Positions 14,508 to 22,463 of a stretch of 23,728 bases of DNA are shown in pieces; the stretch's first letter is position 1, and each line of letters begins with the position of its first letter. The position numbers and the translations under genes are program-made. Where the stretch lies: assembly GCA_012520835.1 (NCBI GenBank), contig JAAYNN010000007.1:1-23728 (forward strand), read 5' to 3'. The notes beneath the pieces were generated by a model. It did no database searches, was not told the origin of the DNA, and saw only the letters and a list, made by a program, of their open reading frames with translations. The stretch is from Dehalococcoidales bacterium (lineage in GTDB: Bacteria > Chloroflexota > Dehalococcoidia > Dehalococcoidales > UBA5627).

Positions 14508-14636
14508 ATGGCAGATAGGTCAGACTTAATCCGTTTACCCGGCTGTTTCTTTTTATCATGCCGTGGTTTTTTCAACCACATGCATAACTCAACCGCTTGT
14601 TTTTATGTCCCGTTATTTATAAAAAGCCGATGTTAA
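14508..14636 (+). CDS. Possible 42-residue leader peptide
   Basis: ATG 14508 follows a strong GTGGAGGGGG, giving MADRSDLIRLPGCFFLSCRG... and ending ...IKSRC before TAA at 14634, 31 bases before the next gene. It has four Cys and no clear membrane span, and matches no family I know. The spacing between ribosome binding site and ATG is short. It could be a translated leader that controls the downstream gene, or a chance frame. Confidence 0.25.
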   Translation: MADRSDLIRLPGCFFLSCRGFFNHMHNSTACFYVPLFIKSRC

Positions 14637-14667
14637 ATCCTCAACTGCACTTCCAGGAGGTGTATTA

Positions 14668-17600
14668 ATGGAGAAAAATAATTTTAACTCCCGTTCCCGA
14701 AAATCATCCTCGAAGTCATCTGACAATCAATTCGCCGACAATTCTGCGCCGCATGGGAGCCGTCCTGATGAAAATGTATTCGATACTTCTTCGGAGTTGA
14801 ATTCGCTGTTTGCACATGACCCGGCGCTTATCGACAGGGTCGTGGAAATGTCGGAGGCACTGGGCGATAACCCCATTACCCGCAGAACTCTCTTAAAGCT
14901 GGCTGCCCTCGGCGGTTCGGTGCTTCTGGTGAACACTGTCATTCCGAAAACAGCGATAACTGCCTGCGATAATCCGCTGGGGTCATGCAGCTGGCCGACA
15001 GAAACTACCACGTCAGGCCCCAGTTTCAGCGCCTCCGTTTTGCGCAAGCAGGATATGCTGATACTTAGATTCGATTTTTATTTCCTCAGGCTGAACGGCA
15101 CCAACCTGGAGCGTACGAACGCCGAGAGAGATGCCTATATAGTGGTCAATTTTGCCCATGATAACGATTTCCTGCCGCAAAATATCGCCGAGCAGGCTTT
15201 CCTTGAGACGGCGGAGGAATTCAAGGACGATACCGAAGATCCCTCCAACGTCCCCAACCCCCCGGGAGGTTCGGAGACGCCCAATCAGCCCGGTAGCGTA
15301 GCAGCCCGCCTGGCGGGGGAAAGCAGGCTGGTTTTTAAAATACCGCCCGGTACATCACCGATTCCCTTTACCATGGATGAACTGCTGGCATGGCAGAAAT
15401 ATGAACTGAGCGTAGCTCCCACTGCGCTGCCGGCGGATGAACCGGATTACGGAAAAATGCCGGCCGAGCCTAGGTGGAATGAAACTGCTCTTGAGGTTCC
15501 CTGGCAGTTGATAGTATCACCGAACAGGCATGCCGGCTGGGCGCATGCCACCAGCCCGGTGACGCACCAAAACCGCACCGAGCTCTGGCATACCAGGCTG
15601 GGCGTAAGAAAACTGGCTTTCTCTACCGGCGGGCTGGCGAACTGGATTGTGAATGAAAAATGGTCTACTTATCGCACCCTGCGCGCCATCTGGACGCCCG
15701 GCTTTGACCGCGAGGTGACACCCGATGCCAACGATATGAGTCCTTTCAGAATGTCGCTAACCAATAACGACCGCTGGCAATTAGTGCGTTTGACTTCGGA
15801 CTACAATATGGTAACAGCAGGCACTCTTCAATATTATAATCCCGCCCCGGTAGAAGTGGAGCGCTTTATGCTAAGCAGCCTGGGTGCATGGATGAACACC
15901 CGCGGTGCCTGGCCGAATGCCCCGGCAGGTGAAGACCTCGACATTATAGAATGGCGGCACCTGGCTACCATGGCACGTGACCATTATGTGCGCGTGGTAT
16001 ATAAGGGATATTTATTCCCCACCGGGCATGCCGCTACCCTGGTAAAAGTCACCGAACGTAAAATTCAGGCAGTTCCCTTTCCCCCTGTGATTGCACATAT
16101 CGATTCCCTGGCGGGACAACCGGCTGCCTATCTGAGACAGCGCTTCTTCATCGTGGTCAGGCAGCCCGTAAAAACATACCCCGCCCACTCCTCGCAACCG
16201 AACCAGGGGAGGCAGTGGCCTTTTAACAGTGTGCGCATAACCACTTTAGTAACGCCTTCCCTTGACGACCCGACCATGACCGGGGAAGCCTATGACTTGG
16301 CGGGGCAGGGGCAGAAAGCCTTCTGGCCCAGAGTAAACGGGCGTGATTACCTTTTCCATATGGTAGCAACGGACAGCGACGGGCAGACTACCGAATTTAC
16401 CAGTCCTTTAGCTTTCATATCCTCTACGCTGCAACAGGTAGAGGATATCGCAAGCTTTCTGCAGCCTGCCGTAACGTCCTATAACAGCTCTGCTGCCAAC
16501 CTGAACAGGCGGCAGAGGTCTCTGATGGGGCAGAAAGTAGCCTTTGCTCCCAGTTCGGCTGCCGACGGAGCCGCAGACGGCAAACGGGGTGACACCAGCG
16601 CGGAGGTTAAAATGATAACCCTGGGTGCAACTCTGCCGAATCCTTCCAATACCGCCCTGCCGGACGACCAGCCGCGCTTCTTCCCCATCTGGCAGGAAGC
16701 TGAAGTGCGCCTGCCGGGTGCCGAACAGGCATCGGGGAAAGCTCTGCCGGCTCCGGTGGTTATCGAGCTGCATCCGGACTATATTGCCCAGGGCTTTCAG
16801 CCGTCAGCCAATCCGGCTTATATCTGGGCAAAACTGAAAGATAAAGTCGATCTGGATTTCAACGGCTCCGGCGACAAATCCGGCGCCGTCGTTACACCCA
16901 ATATGCTGATCAGCGGCCTGTCACGCAACAAGGGCGTCATGTCAGGGCCGATCGATACCATACCTACCAACTTCGACCCCAATCAGTTTTTTAACGGTGC
17001 CAAGATACTCGGCGGAATTCTGCTTGCGGAAATAATCGGGGCTGCCAATCTGGGCGACGGGCGCAAGACACCCCGCATAACCAATAATGTCGTTTACCCG
17101 GGCGGAGACAATTCTCTGCCGCCGCAGGCAGTGGAAACACTGCTGGACTGGAATCCGGACCTCAAGGGAGACCCGCTGCATATCTTCGAGCCTTCCAGTT
17201 CTACCAGTATGGAGGTGAAGGGGGTCTTTATCACTCCTATCGATCCGCCGGCGGCACCTACTTATAATATTACCGGCGACCTGCGTAATTTCTGGGTTAA
17301 TATGATCGGTGACGGCAGCTGCCTTTTCCTGAGATTCCATTTTTCGAAAATCGTTTTTACGGCCAGTACCGGCAAGAAGCCGGATGTCGATGTCGATATA
17401 GATAAAACCGAATTCGCTGGCCAGCTGGAATTCGTTAATCCGCTCAAAGACTTCATGTCGAAGCTGGGTTCGGGATTCAACCTGGATATTACACCCACCC
17501 AGGTCAGCGCCGGTTTATCACTGCCGATTCCCAGCGTTGCAGTCGGCATTGTTTCTATTCAGAATATCAGCCTGGGCTTCAAGCTGTGTGTTCCCTTTAC

Positions 17601-18207
17601 AGGCGAACCGGTCAGGGTCAGGTTCAATTTCTGCGAAAGAGATAATCCCTTCCTGTTAACCGTCTTTGCCATCGGTGGCGGCGGTTACTTTGCCATCGAG
17701 GTCGGACTGGACGGGGTGGAACGGCTGGAAGCGGCGCTCGAATTCGGAGCCAGCATGGCGCTCGATTTAGTCGTTGCCAGCGGCAAGGTTTATATCATGG
17801 GCGGCATTTACTTTGAAATGGAGAAAGTAGGCCAGCCCGATGAAACCATCAGTCTCACCGCTTACATCCGCATGGGTGGCTCGCTGAAGATTCTGGGGCT
17901 GATAACCCTTTCGGTAGAATTTTACCTCGGTCTTTCCTACCAGAAGCCGCCTAACGAGTTATGGGGACAGGCTAAGCTGACTGTCAAGGTAGAAGTACTC
18001 TTCTTCTCGGCAAGCGTGGAGCTCTCGGTTGAACGGCGCATTGCCGGAGGCGACAGCGGCGGCGGCAGCCATCCGCCGGCAGCTAGCGGAATCAGAGAAG
18101 GTTATAATGCCAAACTGAAGGCTCCGCACGGTGGCGGCAACTTCGAAGACCTGATGAACGAAGATGAATGGGTCGAATACACCGACGCTTTTGCCCAGGT
18201 CGTATAG
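14668..18207 (+). CDS. Giant Tat-exported protein of unknown function
   Basis: A 1179-residue protein. Residues 1-69 are a polar, Ser/Asn-rich extension. Residues 70-90 (ITRRTLLKLAALGGSVLLV) form a twin-arginine signal with Arg72-Arg73 and the TRRxLLK pattern. ITAC with Cys100 fits a lipobox, so the product may be a Tat-exported lipoprotein, or be cut by signal peptidase near there. The long remainder looks beta-rich: a Pro/Gly linker about 184-211, an Ig/cadherin-like edge around 563 (HMVATDSDGQTTEF), and a C-terminal block 937-1125 of alternating hydrophobic strands (e.g. LTVKVEVLFFSASVELSVERR). A Gly/Ser linker and an acidic tail follow. I do not recognise a catalytic motif. GGAGGTG precedes ATG 14668. 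The partner gene follows after 16 bases. Confidence 0.9.
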   Translation: MEKNNFNSRSRKSSSKSSDNQFADNSAPHGSRPDENVFDTSSELNSLFAHDPALIDRVVEMSEALGDNPITRRTLLKLAALGGSVLLVNTVIPKTAITACDNPLGSCSWPTETTTSGPSFSASVLRKQDMLILRFDFYFLRLNGTNLERTNAERDAYIVVNFAHDNDFLPQNIAEQAFLETAEEFKDDTEDPSNVPNPPGGSETPNQPGSVAARLAGESRLVFKIPPGTSPIPFTMDELLAWQKYELSVAPTALPADEPDYGKMPAEPRWNETALEVPWQLIVSPNRHAGWAHATSPVTHQNRTELWHTRLGVRKLAFSTGGLANWIVNEKWSTYRTLRAIWTPGFDREVTPDANDMSPFRMSLTNNDRWQLVRLTSDYNMVTAGTLQYYNPAPVEVERFMLSSLGAWMNTRGAWPNAPAGEDLDIIEWRHLATMARDHYVRVVYKGYLFPTGHAATLVKVTERKIQAVPFPPVIAHIDSLAGQPAAYLRQRFFIVVRQPVKTYPAHSSQPNQGRQWPFNSVRITTLVTPSLDDPTMTGEAYDLAGQGQKAFWPRVNGRDYLFHMVATDSDGQTTEFTSPLAFISSTLQQVEDIASFLQPAVTSYNSSAANLNRRQRSLMGQKVAFAPSSAADGAADGKRGDTSAEVKMITLGATLPNPSNTALPDDQPRFFPIWQEAEVRLPGAEQASGKALPAPVVIELHPDYIAQGFQPSANPAYIWAKLKDKVDLDFNGSGDKSGAVVTPNMLISGLSRNKGVMSGPIDTIPTNFDPNQFFNGAKILGGILLAEIIGAANLGDGRKTPRITNNVVYPGGDNSLPPQAVETLLDWNPDLKGDPLHIFEPSSSTSMEVKGVFITPIDPPAAPTYNITGDLRNFWVNMIGDGSCLFLRFHFSKIVFTASTGKKPDVDVDIDKTEFAGQLEFVNPLKDFMSKLGSGFNLDITPTQVSAGLSLPIPSVAVGIVSIQNISLGFKLCVPFTGEPVRVRFNFCERDNPFLLTVFAIGGGGYFAIEVGLDGVERLEAALEFGASMALDLVVASGKVYIMGGIYFEMEKVGQPDETISLTAYIRMGGSLKILGLITLSVEFYLGLSYQKPPNELWGQAKLTVKVEVLFFSASVELSVERRIAGGDSGGGSHPPAASGIREGYNAKLKAPHGGGNFEDLMNEDEWVEYTDAFAQVV

Positions 18208-18223
18208 GCCAAGGAGATAAGCT

Positions 18224-21200
18224 ATGAAAACACAGACTATAACCTGGACTGCCCTGCCCAACGGAATAATTCAAAAAAGAGAAGGAACCAAACTGAGGCT
18301 TTCGGTTTTCGTTTCGCCGCGCCTGCAGTCCGATAGTAAAAACGATACCCTGTCATCGTTCCCGGATTTTTTGGATTGGCCGAATGCCCTGTTTCCCAAC
18401 GACAACCGCCGGAACGTCATATTCAGGGTGCAATTCGGCAATAACAATCCAATGCCGGCAGACATCGTCAGCGATCTGCCCTCTTCCATCCTGTGGCGCA
18501 GCATTTTCAACGAAAATACGCTGATCGAGCCGTGGGAGATGCCGGACTTCAAAAGTATGCCCATCCAATCCTTCCCGTTCAGAAATATACAGGAATTTTT
18601 CAAGCGGCAGTACGTTGACCTGGCTACCAATTCGGGAGAGGATTTCCCGCCTGCGAATGACCTGGTGATAAAACCTGATGCGCCTTTCCGTCCGCTGGCG
18701 CTTTCATTCCGGCAGAATGACGAAGGACAATTGACTGCCTCTATCATGAACAGGCTCAAGCGAAACGGTTACATCAAGGCCGGCAGCTTAACCGACCCCG
18801 ATGATATTACCATGTCCTTTTTACAGGCCAAACTCTTCCATAAACCATTTGGCGCTGCCAGAATAGCCCTTAAGCCGCCCTCGATTGATTTTCACAGTGC
18901 GATATCGCTTTTAGGCAATTACCCCTATCTTTTAAGGAGGCTGGGGCTGGTTTTCGACCTGGAAGTAGCGGTACCGGTGGGCATTGCTGCCGAGAACACG
19001 GTACAGGTGATTGCCACCTGGATGCCGGCATTCCCTGATACAGTAACCACCGCAAATATTCCCAACTGGGATAAAGTAATGGCCACGCGCTGTTATGTCA
19101 ATATGTGGGCTTTTTATGCCTTGCCAAGAGCCTCTGATCCCGAAATTGTCGACGGCATGCTGCCGTTCGAAGATAAGCGGCGCTACGAGGTAGCTGTCAT
19201 AGATGTCGACGGTTCTGCTATTAAAGCACTCGATTTTGCCGGCAACCTGGCTATGGCCCGAAGTATACGTAGAAGCCACGATACGCCAACGACCTCTTCG
19301 GTTCCCGCGCTGCGCAACGCCGGTATTTCCGTAGCCAGAATAGATAGAGCCGAGCAGACGCACATGACTTTTGAAAAACATGACCAGTTGAATCAGAATC
19401 TTGAAGACGGCAGCGATATCATACTCGATGCCGAAGATATAACCTGCGGTTTTGCCATCGATGTCTGGGATTCGCTCTCCGGCAAATGGCACTCGCTGTG
19501 CCAGCGCGATGGTACATACCGGTTTCTCAAACCGACGCCGGCGATTGAAGAACAATATCAGGATGAAGGCTGGATATCACAATCGGTAACCTCTGCTGCC
19601 GACGATTCATCCGATATACTGCGCCAGGGAGAAGCTGTTTTTCACTGGCACGGCTGGAGCCTCTCCGCTCCGAAGCCGGGGAAAACCATCGATGCCGACG
19701 GCAATCCGGCTTATACCGGCAGCGACATCGATCCGGCTTACAACCTCGATATAGATTTCAAACCCGTACCCGGTTCGCTTCCCAGGCTGCGCTACGGTGC
19801 ATCCTACCGCTTCAGGGCAAGGGCAGTGGATTTGGCCGGAAACCGCATTAGCCTCAGCGACGCGGATTATAAACACGCCAGCGATCCGCTGGTCTACGGG
19901 CGCTTCGAACCGGTGCCGTCGCCGGTAACGGTAATGCGCAATGTGGTGACCGAGGGAGAATCGGTGAACCACATCGTTATACGCAGCAATTACGATAAGC
20001 CCTTCGAGGAGATCAGCGAACGCCATGTCCTTCCGCCCAAAACTTCGCAAACGATGGCGGAAGAACACCATCTCTTCGATGACATCGGCAGCGGGATGGT
20101 GGATAAAAACGCCTACGGCATCATCGTTCCGCGCGAAAGCGGGACCATCACCGGCCAACCGGATCCGGACAACCACGACCTGCCCTATATAGATAAAGAT
20201 ATAATTAAAGTGCCCTACCTGCCCGACCCCTTCTCGCGCAAAGCAATGATAAACGGTTTCCCGGATACAATGGGCGCTTTCCCGGTCAGCTTCGGTTATT
20301 CCGAAGGGGCAGTGTGGCCGGATGCCCTGCCGTTCCGCATGATTCTGACGGAAGGCGATACGCCCCAGATAAAATTTTACGAGGGGGAAAGGGTGCTGGA
20401 AATGAGGCTGCCCAAGGCGGAGGTCGCCAGGGTCAAACTGTCTTCGGGTATGTTGAAAACTGAAGCCATACAGATGGGTTTGATTCAATGGATTATGGAA
20501 GCCGGAAAGGATGAAGACCCGGCGCTGGCTCTGGCTATCGATGGCAGGCACTGGATGCTGACGCCCTACCGTATTTTAACGCTGGTGCATGCCGTCAGGC
20601 AGCCTTTGCTGACGCCGGAATTCGACCAGTTCTTTGTTTTGCGCGATATCGGCCAGACCTTTGCCACTCTGTATGACCGCCTCATGAAAGTCAGCATTAA
20701 GAGCACCGTCAAGCTGGATATTATCGGCGACTGGACGGAAAATATCGACCCGCTGGGAGAAGACGGCCCGAGAGTAATCAGTGTGAATGCTCGCCCCTTC
20801 GATTTTCTGGTGGACTCTGATGATAAAAGCATGGGAGAAGACCGTATTTATCTTCACGGCACGCATGAGTTCGGCGATACCAAATACCGCAAAGTGACCT
20901 ATTCCGCCATTGCCACCACCCGCTTTGGCGAATATTTCCGCAGGAGGAATAAAGAAGTTAAGCTGGCAGCGAGCACCCCGTTCAGTCTTTCGGGCAAGCG
21001 ATTGGTGGAAGGCTCGGAGACGGTGCGCCTGGCCGATAATACTGCCAGCTTCAAACCCTACGATCCGCAAAACAAATCCGGTGATTATGTGATGGATTAT
21101 GCCGCCGGAACCATACGGCGTACCTCCTCTTCCTCGGAGAAAGCCAGCGGCATTCCTGAAAACAGCGAACTCGAGGTTACTTTTATCGAAGAACCGATTA

Positions 21201-22246
21201 CGCGCCGGACGGAAAACCCGTTTGTCAAGGATGTCCTCAGCAGTGCCAGGCCGGCTGCCCCCAAACTGCTTTATATCGTGCCTACCTTCTCATGGCGGAG
21301 CGCCGTGGGCATCGATGATTCCAGGGTCAGAAGAAGCACGCGTACCGGAGGCGGCGTCAGAATCTACATGGAAAGGCCGTGGTATAGCTCCGGCGACGGG
21401 GAACTGCTGGGCGTGGTCTTATGGCCGGGACCGTCCAACATCTCGCTTTCCAGAGATGCGGCACATGAAAAAATCAAGCCCTTCGTTACCCACTGGGGGC
21501 TCGACCCGCTCTTCTTTTCCGGCCCGATCGATGCCCTGCCGACGCTGGAGGCGTTTACGCTCTCGAAGAACGAGCACCGGGCTTCCGGATTGCTGCTGGA
21601 AGAAGTGCCGGATGCTGCTTTAAAGGTAGATATTGCCGGGCACGAAGTAGCTTACGACAGCGACAGAAAGTTATGGTACTGCGATATACAAATCGATGCC
21701 GGCGACACCTATTACCCGTTTATCCGCCTGGCGCTGGTGCGCTACCAGCCACATTCGCTGTCGATGGCGGTAACCGGAACGGATACGATGGTCGATCCGA
21801 CCAGAAATAATGTGCACCTCTCGCCTGTGGTGCTGGCTGATTTCATTCAGCTTGCGCCCGACCGTTTTGCCAGCGTGGCGCCCAGCTCTTCTGCCCCTAA
21901 TGTCAGGCATATAACCGTCAGCGGATTGAGCTACAGCAAGATAGGCGGATACCAGGGGCATGCCGAAATCGTAGCCAGCCTGGAAAAAGTCCGCAGCGGG
22001 CTCGACCCGGCGGTAGCCGGGGAACTGGCATGGGAGCCGGTGGACTGGAATCCGGTGGTGCTTAAATGCCAGGCTGCAAGGGAAATCGGCGGTCATTCCA
22101 CATGGACGGGCGACATCACCCTGCCGGATCCCAAGACGACCTATCGACTGGTTATCAAGGAATTCGAAGTCTACAAAATCTCCGGGCAGACCGCTACATA
22201 CCAGCGGCGATTGGTTTATGCCGATACCTTCACACTGACGCCGTAG
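18224..22246 (+). CDS. Giant partner protein of unknown function, no export signal
   Basis: A 1340-residue protein starting MKTQTITWTALPNGI, with AAGGAG seven bases upstream. There is no Sec or Tat signal and no membrane span. The N-terminal part contains RLSVFVSPRL, FPDFLDWP and LPSSILWRSIF. Around 520-545 RYGASYRFRARAVDLAGN is a fibronectin III/Ig-like strand pair. Around 1018-1071 VVPTFSW leads into GGGVRIYMERPWYSSGDGELLGVVL, a segment that looks strongly constrained. The end (TTYRLVIKEFEVYKISG) again resembles a beta-sandwich edge. These phrases seem familiar from large uncharacterised bacterial proteins, but I know no function. Placement behind the Tat-exported gene, under one promoter and one terminator, suggests the two products form a complex. 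An enzyme, adhesin or structural role cannot be separated from sequence alone. Confidence 0.9.
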   Translation: MKTQTITWTALPNGIIQKREGTKLRLSVFVSPRLQSDSKNDTLSSFPDFLDWPNALFPNDNRRNVIFRVQFGNNNPMPADIVSDLPSSILWRSIFNENTLIEPWEMPDFKSMPIQSFPFRNIQEFFKRQYVDLATNSGEDFPPANDLVIKPDAPFRPLALSFRQNDEGQLTASIMNRLKRNGYIKAGSLTDPDDITMSFLQAKLFHKPFGAARIALKPPSIDFHSAISLLGNYPYLLRRLGLVFDLEVAVPVGIAAENTVQVIATWMPAFPDTVTTANIPNWDKVMATRCYVNMWAFYALPRASDPEIVDGMLPFEDKRRYEVAVIDVDGSAIKALDFAGNLAMARSIRRSHDTPTTSSVPALRNAGISVARIDRAEQTHMTFEKHDQLNQNLEDGSDIILDAEDITCGFAIDVWDSLSGKWHSLCQRDGTYRFLKPTPAIEEQYQDEGWISQSVTSAADDSSDILRQGEAVFHWHGWSLSAPKPGKTIDADGNPAYTGSDIDPAYNLDIDFKPVPGSLPRLRYGASYRFRARAVDLAGNRISLSDADYKHASDPLVYGRFEPVPSPVTVMRNVVTEGESVNHIVIRSNYDKPFEEISERHVLPPKTSQTMAEEHHLFDDIGSGMVDKNAYGIIVPRESGTITGQPDPDNHDLPYIDKDIIKVPYLPDPFSRKAMINGFPDTMGAFPVSFGYSEGAVWPDALPFRMILTEGDTPQIKFYEGERVLEMRLPKAEVARVKLSSGMLKTEAIQMGLIQWIMEAGKDEDPALALAIDGRHWMLTPYRILTLVHAVRQPLLTPEFDQFFVLRDIGQTFATLYDRLMKVSIKSTVKLDIIGDWTENIDPLGEDGPRVISVNARPFDFLVDSDDKSMGEDRIYLHGTHEFGDTKYRKVTYSAIATTRFGEYFRRRNKEVKLAASTPFSLSGKRLVEGSETVRLADNTASFKPYDPQNKSGDYVMDYAAGTIRRTSSSSEKASGIPENSELEVTFIEEPITRRTENPFVKDVLSSARPAAPKLLYIVPTFSWRSAVGIDDSRVRRSTRTGGGVRIYMERPWYSSGDGELLGVVLWPGPSNISLSRDAAHEKIKPFVTHWGLDPLFFSGPIDALPTLEAFTLSKNEHRASGLLLEEVPDAALKVDIAGHEVAYDSDRKLWYCDIQIDAGDTYYPFIRLALVRYQPHSLSMAVTGTDTMVDPTRNNVHLSPVVLADFIQLAPDRFASVAPSSSAPNVRHITVSGLSYSKIGGYQGHAEIVASLEKVRSGLDPAVAGELAWEPVDWNPVVLKCQAAREIGGHSTWTGDITLPDPKTTYRLVIKEFEVYKISGQTATYQRRLVYADTFTLTP

Positions 22247-22275
22247 ATTTAATCAGAGAAATCAGTCCGGATGAA

Positions 22276-22310
22276 AAAGCCCCTTAAGTTCCCGATGCTT
22301 AAGGGGCTTT
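22276..22310 (+). terminator. Terminator of the giant-gene operon
   Basis: A perfect 13-base stem, AAAGCCCCTTAAG (22276-22288) with CTTAAGGGGCTTT (22298-22310), and a 9-base loop, placed 30 bases after the stop. A-rich on the 5' side and T-rich on the 3' side, as in intrinsic terminators. Confidence 0.85.
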
Positions 22311-22389
22311 GCGGTTTCAGAATATTATTTAATCGTGCCGAGATTGATAAAAAAATAGCAAATAGAACAACAGATTGATAATCTTATAA

Positions 22390-22418
22390 TTGACTTATTC
22401 ATTTGTGCGGTATAGGAT
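22390..22418 (+). promoter_or_regulatory. Promoter of the restriction-helicase gene
   Basis: TTGACT (22390-22395), a 17-base spacer and TAGGAT (22413-22418), about 45 bases before the ATG. The -35 is good (five of six), the -10 moderate. Confidence 0.5.
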
Positions 22419-22463
22419 ATAACCAAATTAAATCTTTTTATATTCAGTTAAAGGGGATTTTTT

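Noticed and set aside
19607..20551. Minus-strand open frame of 314 codons inside the second giant gene
   Set aside because: Long for an antisense frame, but the composition (His/Arg/Gly/Phe-rich) is typical of shadow translation of a GC-richer gene, and the plus-strand frame runs 1340 codons with coherent protein features.
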